A DNA stretch of 64,000 bases. It comes from Pollutimonas sp963712655. Lineage in GTDB: Bacteria; Pseudomonadota; Gammaproteobacteria; Burkholderiales; Burkholderiaceae_B. Below the pieces are notes generated by a model. It was not told where the DNA came from, made no database searches, and saw only the letters and a list, made by a program, of their open reading frames with translations. Below, one piece after another: positions 17,496 to 24,664 of this stretch (positions within the stretch are counted from its first letter, which is position 1; each line of letters begins with the position of its first letter). The stretch is from NCBI GenBank assembly GCA_963712655.1, contig CAVQIT010000002.1:62001-126000 (forward strand). Direction: 5' to 3'. The translations under genes and the position numbers were made by a program.

Positions 17496-17593
17496 TAAAT
17501 AATGCAAGAAGGATGTTGCGTGGTACACAGCTGAGTCGCCAACGCCTTTGCTTTAGCCAGCAACTTATCGTTTAAGTCGAGCGTGTTTTTCAT
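17495..17593 (-). pseudogene. Truncated vapB-type antitoxin gene
   Basis: A 32-codon frame starting ATG at 17593. The first part, MKNTLDLNDKLLAKAKALATQ, is the N-terminal ribbon-helix-helix of VapB antitoxins (compare the common MRTTLNIDDxLLxEAKxLA). The reading then turns into unrelated residues and stops at 17495, exactly at the brn palindrome, so the remaining two thirds of the antitoxin and any VapC partner are missing. It reads as a relic cut by insertion or deletion next to brnTA. Confidence 0.6.
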
Positions 17594-17638
17594 GACCTAG
17601 CACCGTTCATGGACTATGGATAAAGTTATCCCACCATG

Positions 17639-18025
17639 CTAAAGCAGCGAGGAGTCTGCTTTCTTTTCACGACGCGAACGGCTAAACACCCATCCATAGA
17701 CTATCGCATTGCCAACGATCAGCCCTGCCGCAAGCCATACCTGAACCTGGCGGGTCAGTCCTGGCGGATAGATGATTTGTCCGAGGTAGTGCCCGATAAA
17801 ACCGCCGTAATATCCCTGTTGCCCTGCAAGCTGACGCAAGTTGTTTTCTAACGGTGTAAGCGGGCATATCCATCCGAACCCCACCACACTGGCGCCCCAG
17901 AATAACGCGATAAGGTGCCATCGCGCGGCGCGCGGCTTCCATAGGGCGAGCAGGCCGCCAAACACGACAAAGGCCACGAACGACGCGTGGACCAGCAAAA
18001 CAAGGTCGGCAAATATTCGGTACAT
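17639..18025 (-). CDS. DUF2784 family membrane protein
   Basis: A 128-residue integral membrane protein with about four hydrophobic segments (residues 5-27, 37-55, and two toward the C-terminus near 95-115). The stretch CPLTPLENNLRQLAGQQGYYGGFIGHYLGQIIYPPGLTR is the DUF2784 core. Function unknown. The C-terminus is a basic tail (SRSRREKKAD). It does not belong to an obvious operon. Confidence 0.85.
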   Translation of the reverse strand: MYRIFADLVLLVHASFVAFVVFGGLLALWKPRAARWHLIALFWGASVVGFGWICPLTPLENNLRQLAGQQGYYGGFIGHYLGQIIYPPGLTRQVQVWLAAGLIVGNAIVYGWVFSRSRREKKADSSLL

Positions 18026-18313
18026 GACAAAGAGAGATCCGTATTGGCGGCCGCGGCATCAACGTTTCATCCCCGCATAGGGGCAATGATACAGGCGCAA
18101 CTGATCAAGCTTTACGTAACGCCCTGATTTTATCCATGCCGTCAGCATGGGCTGTGTTCTGTTTTCGCGTACGCTTTTGCCTGCGGTGAATGGCTACGCG
18201 TACCATGCTGTCAAACGCGACATTGTGGCCCGCTTCCGAGTTGGGCAGGGTGCTTGCGTCATCTGCTGAGACAGCCGCTCAGTGCGTAAGCGTGTGCAGA
18301 GCAGCTTGACGAT
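18026..18313. other. Intergenic region, nothing recognised
   Basis: These 288 bases separate the DUF2784 gene from the unknown gene at 18314. I found no open frame with coding character, no tRNA-like fold and no strong terminator. Confidence 0.3.
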
Positions 18314-19057
18314 TTACAGCTCGATAGTGAGGATGGTGGGGCTTTCTGTGTCGCCAGGCCATTTTGCGACAGGTTTGCGGATAAGGCCCTGAAACGAGTT
18401 TTTTTCAGCTTCGAAATCGTCTTCGTCTTCATGCTCACGCTCAAAAAATTTGCCATCGATGTAGCCGGAAATAATTTGGTTGGACTCTGTCAGCAGCACA
18501 AAATCAGGCGCCTCTAGTGATGCGTGTTGCTGGATGATTCGAAGATAGCCGAGCAAGTAGCCATACATGAAACTTTCGACTTTTACCATTTCTGCGCCGG
18601 AGAATTCGTCTTCCAGCGGCTCATGGTACACACCCAAGTCGGACGGCTTATGGCTTCCAGGGCTTTCCACGATTTTCCTAAAACCGAAATCAATGCCGCC
18701 GCGATAATGCACGATATGCAGCAGGTAGGCGTAAATATGTTCCTTCCTGACTACATCCACCTTGAAAGCGAATGAAAATGAGCCTTTCCAGTCGTCGTAG
18801 AGATTGCCCGGCTTGCCGAACAGGCAGCGCAAGCCGGTGTAGTACTGTGCAAGGTTCAGGGTGTCTTCCGGGGGCTTGCCGTAATAGCATTCAAAGGGAT
18901 TTTGTTCGGTCAGGGGGTAGCTGCGTTTTGCAAGCCTGAGATAGGTGGCATCCTTGATGCGGGTAAGCATGCAATAGGGGCCGTCTGGCGGTTGCCCGTG
19001 ATTTTTACCGCTGGTAATGTTGCTGGGTTTTGAATCCAATGGTGCTGTTTCGGCCAT
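18314..19057 (-). CDS. Unknown protein, acidic C-terminus
   Basis: A 247-residue protein I do not recognise. ATG 19057 is preceded by AAAGGA; an upstream ATG at 19075 would add six residues. There is no signal peptide or membrane segment. Visible features: a Tyr/Phe/Gly-rich middle (CYYGKPPEDTLNLAQYYTGL, HIVHYRGGIDFGFRKIVE) and an acidic run REHEDEDDFEAEK near the C-terminus. The region EHIYAYLLHIVHYRGGIDF suggests a compact soluble fold. Neighbours (toxin-antitoxin debris, TetR) suggest accessory DNA. No function is claimed. Confidence 0.7.
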   Translation of the reverse strand: MAETAPLDSKPSNITSGKNHGQPPDGPYCMLTRIKDATYLRLAKRSYPLTEQNPFECYYGKPPEDTLNLAQYYTGLRCLFGKPGNLYDDWKGSFSFAFKVDVVRKEHIYAYLLHIVHYRGGIDFGFRKIVESPGSHKPSDLGVYHEPLEDEFSGAEMVKVESFMYGYLLGYLRIIQQHASLEAPDFVLLTESNQIISGYIDGKFFEREHEDEDDFEAEKNSFQGLIRKPVAKWPGDTESPTILTIEL

Positions 19058-19301
19058 GATAGTCCTTTCTTGCAATAGATTAAGGACAGAGAATCATGCG
19101 ATAAAAAGAGAAAATCCGATATTACGGAAAATACGCTGGCCTCATTCGGCGTGCCGGTCCGATTGATGCTGCAACGATCATTCTTGTTTTTTCCCTTCGG
19201 TTGGGGAAGCGATCTTCTGCAATGCGCCGTCACGTTCAAAACCAGCCGGCCTTGACGCCTCGTACCATGCAAGACCTGTGGGCGTCGGCGCCAAGGTGTT
19301 C
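19058..19301. other. Intergenic region with a possible gene tail
   Basis: On the minus strand a frame after the tetR stop reads LAPTPTGLAWYEASRPAGFE to a stop at 19178-19180. It looks coding-like but has no evident start and no family I recognise. It may be the 3' end of a lost gene; the rest of the gap shows nothing. Confidence 0.2.
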
Positions 19302-19886
19302 TCAGGATTCCGGCCAAGACAGTAGTACGGCATGCGCGACTCGGCGCGCAGTCTCCCGCGAGGCGCCGGCTTTCGCCTGGACGGCCAGGCCCTGGATTAG
19401 CGAAATGATGAGCGAGGCAGCATCGTCGCTGGTCATGCCCGGTGGCAGCGGAGCCATTGCCATCGTCTCTTCAAACCGGTTGCGTAGCCGCAGCCTGAAG
19501 CGCTCGCGGCTGAGTAGGAGTTCCTGCCTGATTGGCTCGGCGTCCTTGGAACCGGCCAGCGCGGTATTGAGTTCGAGGCAGCCCACAGGGTTCACCGCGC
19601 CGCTATGCAGATCAGTTATCCCGTCGAGCAGCCGCTCGGCGATGCGGCGCGGTGTTGGCTCGGCGAGCGCTGCATGCCGAAAATCCAGAAAATCACGCTG
19701 GTATCGTTCAACGACCCGCCAGAATAGCGCCTCCTTGCTACCGAATGCCTTGTAGAGGCTTGATTTCGTCAGCCCCATCGCCGCCATCAGGTCACTTAGC
19801 GAAGTGCCCTCATAGCCCTTCTCCCAAAAAAGCCGAAGGGCAGCCTGCAACACCTCGTCTTCATCAAACTCGCGTGGACGGGCCAT
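19302..19886 (-). CDS. TetR/AcrR family transcriptional regulator
   Basis: A 194-residue repressor with the N-terminal TetR helix-turn-helix: MARPREFDEDEVLQAALRLF, then GTSLSDLMAAMGLTKSSLYKAFGSKEALF at about residues 25-55. The C-terminal half (from NPVGCLELNTALAGSKDAEPIRQ) resembles the TetR_C domain of AcrR/YcfQ-type sensors of electrophiles. It is divergent from the nitroreductase gene; the 386 bases between them carry two copies of the palindrome ATGGAC-N6-GTCCAT, the obvious candidate operators. It likely represses the redox cluster until an electrophilic or aromatic inducer binds. Confidence 0.92.
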   Translation of the reverse strand: MARPREFDEDEVLQAALRLFWEKGYEGTSLSDLMAAMGLTKSSLYKAFGSKEALFWRVVERYQRDFLDFRHAALAEPTPRRIAERLLDGITDLHSGAVNPVGCLELNTALAGSKDAEPIRQELLLSRERFRLRLRNRFEETMAMAPLPPGMTSDDAASLIISLIQGLAVQAKAGASRETARRVAHAVLLSWPES

Positions 19887-20050
19887 AGTGCTTGCTCATG
19901 AGTTCCATATGTAAAAATATCAGCCCCGATACCGTCTTGAATAATTCAGGACCTCTTGGTATATAATACACGCTGCGCTGAGTGCAGCATTCCGCAGTGG
20001 AATCTAGCGCGGTGTCCCGTGGGTGCGAGCCCGCGTTTTTTTGCATTTAA

Positions 20051-20068
20051 ATGGACTGAATGGTCCAT
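20051..20068. promoter_or_regulatory. Putative TetR operator, copy 1
   Basis: ATGGACTGAATGGTCCAT: six-base arms ATGGAC/GTCCAT around six bases, the spacing expected for a TetR-family dimer. Located 165 bases from the tetR start and 205 bases from the nitroreductase start. Confidence 0.6.
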
Positions 20069-20133
20069 AATACTTCCGTAATGAGATCGGCATGGCGTTC
20101 TGTGGGCGCGAGCCCGCGTCTTTTTGCATTGAA

Positions 20134-20151
20134 ATGGACCATATAGTCCAT
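20134..20151. promoter_or_regulatory. Putative TetR operator, copy 2
   Basis: ATGGACCATATAGTCCAT: the same arms as copy 1, 83 bases downstream, with a central ATAT that improves the dyad. Two sites in one divergent promoter allow separate control of tetR and of the nitroreductase gene. Confidence 0.6.
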
Positions 20152-20214
20152 AATTAATTAGTAGGGCGGGCCAAGTACAAGAGGCTTGTTCCTGCGGCAA
20201 GCACCAGAAGCAGA

Positions 20215-20888
20215 GGGGAAAGCACCCGTGTCCCTCAATCTATCCCATCACTCATAGGAGTCAGCAATCACCATGACCAACGCCGTCATCGAAACTATCC
20301 TGAGCCGCAGCGCCGCTAAATACTACGACCCTGCCGCCACCTTGAGCGACGACGAAATCCGCGAGCTGGTGCAAATCGGCACCACTGCGCCGACATCCTT
20401 CCACTTGCAGAACTGGCGTTTCATCGCCGTGCGCACGCCTGAAGCCAAGGCGCGGCTGAGTCCGATCGCCTGGAATCAGCCCGCGATCACCGATGCGGCC
20501 GTCACCTTCATCGTCTGCGGCCAGTTGGTCGAGACCAGCGTAATACCAGAGCGCCTGGCGCCGCTGGTGGCAGCGGGCATCATGCCGGCAACGATGGTGC
20601 CGGAATGGGAAATCCCGGCACGGGATCTGTATATGGCGTACCCGCAACGCCGGCGCGACGAGGCCGTACGCACGGCCACCTTCGGCGCGGCGGCGATGAT
20701 CTATGCGGCCCGCTCGCTGGGCCTGGGTTCGACGCCGATGATCGGTTTCGATGCCGAGGCGGTGCACCGCGAGTTCGGACTGGCCGAGGACGAAGTACCG
20801 GTCATGCTGTTGTCCGTAGGGACGGAGCGTGCGGGAAACTGGGCGCAGAAGCCGCGCCGTCCGGTGGCCGAGGTGCTGGATTTTGTCT
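20215..20888 (+). repeat. Direct repeat, copy A (contains nitroreductase 1)
   Basis: About 675 bases nearly identical to 23797-24475, including some 55 bases upstream of the start codon (GAAAGCAC, CGTGT, CTCAAT, ATCC and CATAGGA shared) and the entire nitroreductase gene. Sequence beyond the stop codons is unrelated. Both copies have the same orientation, 3.6 kb apart. Confidence 0.85.
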
Positions 20889-20890
20889 AA
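20273..20890 (+). CDS. Nitroreductase family protein, copy 1
   Basis: A 205-residue flavoprotein of the nitroreductase family: SRSAAKYYDP at the N-terminus holds the FMN phosphate (S-R-S-x-R-x type), TAPTSFHLQNWRFIAV follows, and GSTPMIGFDAEAVHREFGL with VMLLSVG closes the fold. Members reduce nitroaromatics, quinones or other electrophiles with NAD(P)H. AGGAG is present upstream of the ATG. A second copy at 23842 differs by only five substitutions and a six-residue N-terminal insertion. Two putative TetR operators lie upstream, so it is probably inducible. Confidence 0.92.
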   Translation: MTNAVIETILSRSAAKYYDPAATLSDDEIRELVQIGTTAPTSFHLQNWRFIAVRTPEAKARLSPIAWNQPAITDAAVTFIVCGQLVETSVIPERLAPLVAAGIMPATMVPEWEIPARDLYMAYPQRRRDEAVRTATFGAAAMIYAARSLGLGSTPMIGFDAEAVHREFGLAEDEVPVMLLSVGTERAGNWAQKPRRPVAEVLDFV

Positions 20891-20893
20891 TTA

Positions 20894-20909
20894 TTAGTCA
20901 AATCAGTAA
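20894..20909. promoter_or_regulatory. Shared motif TTAGT..CAGTAA upstream of the SDR
   Basis: TTAGTCAAATCAGTAA, closely matched by TTAGTAAACCAGTAA at 24634-24648 upstream of the AhpD-like gene. Arms TTAGT and AGTAA form a weak dyad. Possibly the site of a second regulator of this cluster. Confidence 0.35.
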
Positions 20910-20957
20910 TGTAACTCCGAGGGTGCTTGGAGGTTTGTTGTGATGCTGGCGTGACGC

Positions 20958-21010
20958 GAAAAGCCCAGGCGCGTTCCCAAGAATTTTTCCTGGGTGCATC
21001 TGGGCTTTTC
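20958..21010. other. Structured intergenic element, copy 1
   Basis: Outer arms GAAAAGCCCAG (20958-20968) and CTGGGCTTTTC (21000-21010) are perfectly complementary over 11 bases; inside, CCCAAGAA and TTCCTGGG form a second stem with one mismatch. It ends 52 bases before the SDR start. A related element occurs at 25278-25327 upstream of the GST gene, with similar flanks in the same orientation but a core that matches best when inverted. It could act as an RNA leader, attenuator or protein site. Confidence 0.6.
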
Positions 21011-21062
21011 ATATGTGTCGACGATCGGCGTTGAAGCGGAATACTATTTTCAGAGGTAAAGC

Positions 21063-21773
21063 ATGAGCAAGTCACAGAAGGTTGTCGTCGTCACCGGTGC
21101 GTCGCAAGGCATCGGCGCCAAAGTCGTAGAAGCATTCCGAAAGCTCGATTACCGCATCGTCGCGACCTCACGTTCGATCAAGCCGTCGGACGACGAGAAC
21201 ATCCTGAACATCGCAGGTGACATCGGCGACCCCACAACCGCCCAGCGTGTCATTTCCGAAGGCGTCGCACGATTTGGCCGGATCGATACGCTGGTGAACA
21301 ACGCCGGCATCTACATCGGGAAGCCTTTCACCGAACATACCGCCGAAGACTACGCCGCCGTGATGAATGTGAACATGGCGGGCTTCTATCACATCACGCA
21401 ACTCGCGATCGCCGAGATGGAAAAACATTCGAGCGGCCACGTGGTGAGCGTCACGGCCAGCATAGACCACGCTGCAATCAGTGGGGTCTACTCGGTCTTG
21501 GCGGCTCTGACGAAGGGCGGCCTCAACGCTGCCACGAAGTCACTGGCGATCGAGTACGCGAAAAAGGGCATTCGCGTGAACGCCGTCGCTCCGGGGAACA
21601 TAAAGACGCCGATGCACGCGCCTGAAACTCACGAAGCGCTGGGAGCTTTCAATCCTATCGGACGCCTGGGTGAAACAAGCGATATCGCCGACGCCATCCT
21701 CTTTCTCGACTCCGCACCGTTCATCACCGGAGAAATCCTGCATGTCGACGGCGGGCAAAGTGCTGGCCGCTGA
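21063..21773 (+). CDS. SDR-fold protein lacking the usual active-site tyrosine
   Basis: A 236-residue SDR-fold protein with the dinucleotide motif TGASQGIG near residues 11-18, NNAG at about 80, and the C-terminal PFITGEILHVDGG. The classical Tyr-x3-Lys is altered: the lysine is in AALTKGG but the residue four before it is alanine, and the only nearby Tyr is eight before. This subgroup is common in proteobacteria with GVPSVLAxLTKGG at this place, so it is a real family trait rather than a mutation. AGAGG precedes the ATG. Substrate unknown; it sits among electrophile-response genes. Confidence 0.88.
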   Translation: MSKSQKVVVVTGASQGIGAKVVEAFRKLDYRIVATSRSIKPSDDENILNIAGDIGDPTTAQRVISEGVARFGRIDTLVNNAGIYIGKPFTEHTAEDYAAVMNVNMAGFYHITQLAIAEMEKHSSGHVVSVTASIDHAAISGVYSVLAALTKGGLNAATKSLAIEYAKKGIRVNAVAPGNIKTPMHAPETHEALGAFNPIGRLGETSDIADAILFLDSAPFITGEILHVDGGQSAGR

Positions 21774-21819
21774 GGGCGCCATCCCAGCTCTTTTCCTTAC
21801 CGACGCCTAATGGAGTCCT

Positions 21820-22787
21820 ATGTCCCAAGTCGACTGGCTGAGCCATCTCCTGCAAATAATCACCATCACTGGCCAGTTGGAGGTCCGCTGCGCCTACGGT
21901 GCGCCATGGCGTGTGGCCTGGGCCCAGTCCGCGGCGCACGAGATTCCCTACCACGTCGTGCTCAAGGGCCGGGCCATTATTGAGGATCCGGAGACCGGGA
22001 CGGCCAGGGAACTGGTGGGCGGAGATATCGTGCTGTTGCCTCACGGGTCGGCGCACGTGCTGCACGATGGCAGCGGACATGCGCCGGGGCTTGCCTACAA
22101 TCGCCAAGGTTCCGCAGGATGGGTGCTCAGCGAGAATGATGGCCAGGGTGAGCATCTGGACATGTTGTGCGGGCGATTTTTCATCGGACCGCCCCATGAT
22201 CGGCTGATTCGCAATTACCTGCCCACGAATCTGATGGTACGGGCTATGGACGGCCATGGTGAAGAGGGCATCGGGTCTGCTTCGAACCACCTGGCCAGTC
22301 TCGTGGGGCTGATGCGCATGGAGTCCGCCGGCGACAAATGGGCGGATACGCCATCCTCAACGCGCTTACCTCGGCGCTGTTCACACTGGCGCTGCGCGCG
22401 GCAAGCGAATCCGAACAAGCCCCGGCAGGCTTGTTGGCGCTTGCCGGCCATCCACGACTGGCCCCGGCCATTTCAGCCATGTTCGCCGATCCGGCGCGCC
22501 CCTGGAACCTGCCTGATCTGGCCGACTTGTGCAGTATGTCGCGTGCCACCTTCATGCGGCACTTTCAGGAAAAGCTGGGGCGCTCGGCCGTCGAACTGTT
22601 GACCGATATCCGGATGAGCCTGGCCGCCAACGAGCTGAAGAAGCCGGCGACGACCACCGAGGCCGTGGCCGAGTCGGTCGGATATCAATCCGTGGCGGCA
22701 TTCCGGCGCGTGTTCACCGACAAGATGGGGATGACACCGGGGCAATGGCGCCGTCTGGCGCGCTCGTCTATACCTGCAAACGCCTGA
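21820..22787 (+). pseudogene. AraC family regulator with a frameshift
   Basis: The N-terminal cupin ligand domain (MSQVDWLSHLLQIITITGQLE, GGDIVLLPHGSAHVLHDGSG) reads in one frame to about residue 172. At 22335-22340 (GACAAATGGGC) the frame is lost; one base later the sequence continues as GGYAILNALTSALFTLALR and the AraC helix-turn-helix domain (WNLPDLADLCSMSRATFMRHF, ESVGYQSVAAFRRVFTDKMG) to 22787. The total of 968 bases is one short of a whole number of codons. Either a one-base sequencing loss or a recent null allele; both halves are otherwise well preserved. It would have regulated the adjacent SDR or hydrolase. Confidence 0.85.
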
Positions 22788-22963
22788 ATCTCGATCTCGA
22801 CGAGACGACTTGCGTCGTGCCAGGCCGTACCGCGTTTTGGGGAGATGGAATGTTTTGTTGTTTTGATCCTTTTCGGCATTTTATTGAGCCAACGCAGTCT
22901 CGAAATCAGTGTTGGACAGGCCTAAAGTAGAGGCTCTTAACCACCTGATGAAAGAGTCACCCC

Positions 22964-23770
22964 ATGAGCCGTATCGCTATTCCCGCCACCCAGTCCGCTA
23001 TGACCGCACAAGCCTTTGAATTTGACGGACCACGTGGCTACCGGCTTGCCGGAAAACTGGAATTGCCGAACGGGCAGCCGCTGGGCTGGGCCATACTCGC
23101 CCACTGCTTTACATGCGGCAAGGACAGCCTGGCCGCCAGTCGCCTGGCACGCGCCCTGGCCGCTCGCGGCATTGGCGTGTTGCGCTTCGATTTTGCCGGG
23201 CTGGGCAATAGCGGAGGAAGTTTTGCCGACACGACTTTCGCCGCGGACGTGGCAGATCTGGTGGCGGCCGGCAACGCGATGGCTAGTGACGGCAAGCCGC
23301 CATCCATTCTTGTCGGCCATAGCCTGGGGGGCGCGGCAGTCTTGATGGCGGCAGGCGAGATGCCGGGCATTCGCGCCGTGGCCACGCTGGGCGCCCCCTT
23401 TGATACCAGCCATGTCTTGCATCAATTTGACCCACAAAGCCTTCAAACCATTGAGACGCAGGGGCAAGCAGAGGTATCGCTGGCCGGCAGGCCGTTCGTG
23501 GTGCGCAAGAGTTTTATCGAGGACCTTGCGCGTCATGACTTGGCGTCGCGGATCGCGCAGTTGCGAATTCCATTGCTGGTCTTGCATGCGCCGCTGGATG
23601 CGACAGTGGATATCGAAAATGCCGCGCGCATTTTTACGGTTGCCAAGCACCCCAAGAGCTTTATTTCCCTGGACGACGCCGACCACTTGCTGACGCGCCG
23701 GGCCGATGCGGACTATGCCGCCGCAATGATATCGACGTGGGCCAGCCGCTATCTGGTTTCAAAACCTTGA
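22964..23770 (+). CDS. Alpha/beta hydrolase (domain usually fused to OsmC)
   Basis: A 268-residue alpha/beta-fold hydrolase with the nucleophile elbow GHSLGG (118-123, Ser120), a probable acid in HAPLDATVD and catalytic His in DDADHLLT. Its sequence (FDGPRGYRLAGKLELP, AILAHCFTCGKDSLAASRLARAL) is that of the N-terminal half of two-domain hydrolase-OsmC proteins of about 410 residues. Here it stops after WASRYLVSKP, at the domain boundary, and copy B of the nitroreductase repeat begins 26 bases later. The OsmC half may have been lost with that duplication; stand-alone versions also exist. Confidence 0.87.
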   Translation: MSRIAIPATQSAMTAQAFEFDGPRGYRLAGKLELPNGQPLGWAILAHCFTCGKDSLAASRLARALAARGIGVLRFDFAGLGNSGGSFADTTFAADVADLVAAGNAMASDGKPPSILVGHSLGGAAVLMAAGEMPGIRAVATLGAPFDTSHVLHQFDPQSLQTIETQGQAEVSLAGRPFVVRKSFIEDLARHDLASRIAQLRIPLLVLHAPLDATVDIENAARIFTVAKHPKSFISLDDADHLLTRRADADYAAAMISTWASRYLVSKP

Positions 23771-23796
23771 ATGACAACCGCTCTGCATAGGGCGAA

Positions 23797-24475
23797 AGCA
23801 CTCGTGTATCTCAATCCATCCCTTCACCCATAGGAATAACCATGACCAACGGAACCACCAAGACCAATGCCGTCATCGAATGTATCTTGAGCCGCAGCGC
23901 CGCCAAATACTACGACCCTGCCGCCACCTTGAGCGACGACGAAATCCGCGAGCTGGTGCGAATCGGCACCACTGCGCCGACATCCTTCCACTTGCAGAAC
24001 TGGCGCTTCATCGCCGTGCGCACGCCTGAAGCCAAGGCGCGGCTGAGCCCGATCGCCTGGAATCAGCCCGCGATCACCGATGCGGCCGTTACCTTCATCG
24101 TCTGCGGCCAGTTGGTCGAGACCAGCGTAATACCAGAGCGCCTGGCGCCGCTGGTGGCAGCGGGCATCATGCCGGCAGCGATGGTGCCGGAATGGGAAAT
24201 CCCGGCACGCGATCTGTATATGGCGTACCCGCAGCGCCGGCGCGACGAGGCCGTACGCACCGCCACCTTCGGCGCGGCGGCGATGATCTATGCGGCCCGC
24301 TCGCTGGGCCTGGGTTCGACGCCGATGATCGGTTTCGATGCCGAGGCAGTGCATCGCGAGTTCGGACTGGCCGAGGACGAAGTACCGGTCATGCTGTTGT
24401 CCGTAGGGGCGGAGCGTGCGGGAAACTGGGCGCAGAAGCCGCGCCGTCCGGTGGCCGAAGTGTTGGATTTGGTAT
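23797..24475 (+). repeat. Direct repeat, copy B (contains nitroreductase 2)
   Basis: Partner of 20215-20888. Conservation starts just after the hydrolase stop codon and ends at the nitroreductase stop. Copy B has an 18-base in-frame insertion at codons 4-9. Confidence 0.85.
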
Positions 24476-24477
24476 AG
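23842..24477 (+). CDS. Nitroreductase family protein, copy 2
   Basis: A 211-residue paralogue of the gene at 20273. It has GTTKTN inserted after MTN and five substitutions (Thr to Cys, Gln to Arg, Thr to Ala twice, Phe to Leu near the end); all FMN-binding stretches are the same. CATAGGA upstream of the ATG supplies the ribosome site. Its promoter is not the tandem TetR region of copy 1, so the two copies may be expressed under different conditions. The high nucleotide identity points to recent duplication or continuing gene conversion. Confidence 0.92.
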   Translation: MTNGTTKTNAVIECILSRSAAKYYDPAATLSDDEIRELVRIGTTAPTSFHLQNWRFIAVRTPEAKARLSPIAWNQPAITDAAVTFIVCGQLVETSVIPERLAPLVAAGIMPAAMVPEWEIPARDLYMAYPQRRRDEAVRTATFGAAAMIYAARSLGLGSTPMIGFDAEAVHREFGLAEDEVPVMLLSVGAERAGNWAQKPRRPVAEVLDLV

Positions 24478-24570
24478 GCGCGTCACCGAGGCGGTGATGG
24501 CGTTGAACGATTAAGCAGCCTGCAAGTGAGAGGCAATCGCAAGGTAGCTCCCACTTGAAGGCCAGACCAG

Positions 24571-24596
24571 CTTCGACCCAGGACTTGGGCACGAAG
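24571..24596. other. Short hairpin resembling the structured element core
   Basis: CTTCG (24571-24575) pairs with CGAAG (24592-24596) around CCCA-GGACT-TGGG. The run ACCCAGGACTTGGG resembles the inner stem of the elements at 20958 and 25278 but lacks their outer GCCC/GGGC arms. It lies 69 bases before the AhpD-like gene. Confidence 0.3.
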
Positions 24597-24633
24597 TAAA
24601 CCCGCGGATGGTCCCCACACGGACTTTCTTCAA

Positions 24634-24648
24634 TTAGTAAACCAGTAA
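24634..24648. promoter_or_regulatory. Shared motif TTAGT..CAGTAA upstream of the AhpD-like gene
   Basis: TTAGTAAACCAGTAA, 16 bases before the start codon and a close match to 20894-20909. Placement over the likely promoter suggests a repressor site; the protein is unknown. Confidence 0.35.
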
Positions 24649-24664
24649 CTTAAGGAAGACTACG

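Larger units (their letters stand above)
20011..20156. repeat. Tandem direct repeat of about 62 bp (83-bp period)
   Basis: Unit 1 (20011-20073) and unit 2 (20094-20156) share GTGGGYGCGAGCCCGCGT, a T-rich run, TTTTTGCATT and the palindrome ATGGAC-N6-GTCCAT followed by AATT/AATA. Differences are scattered, so the duplication is not recent. It occupies most of the tetR-nitroreductase promoter region. Confidence 0.75.
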
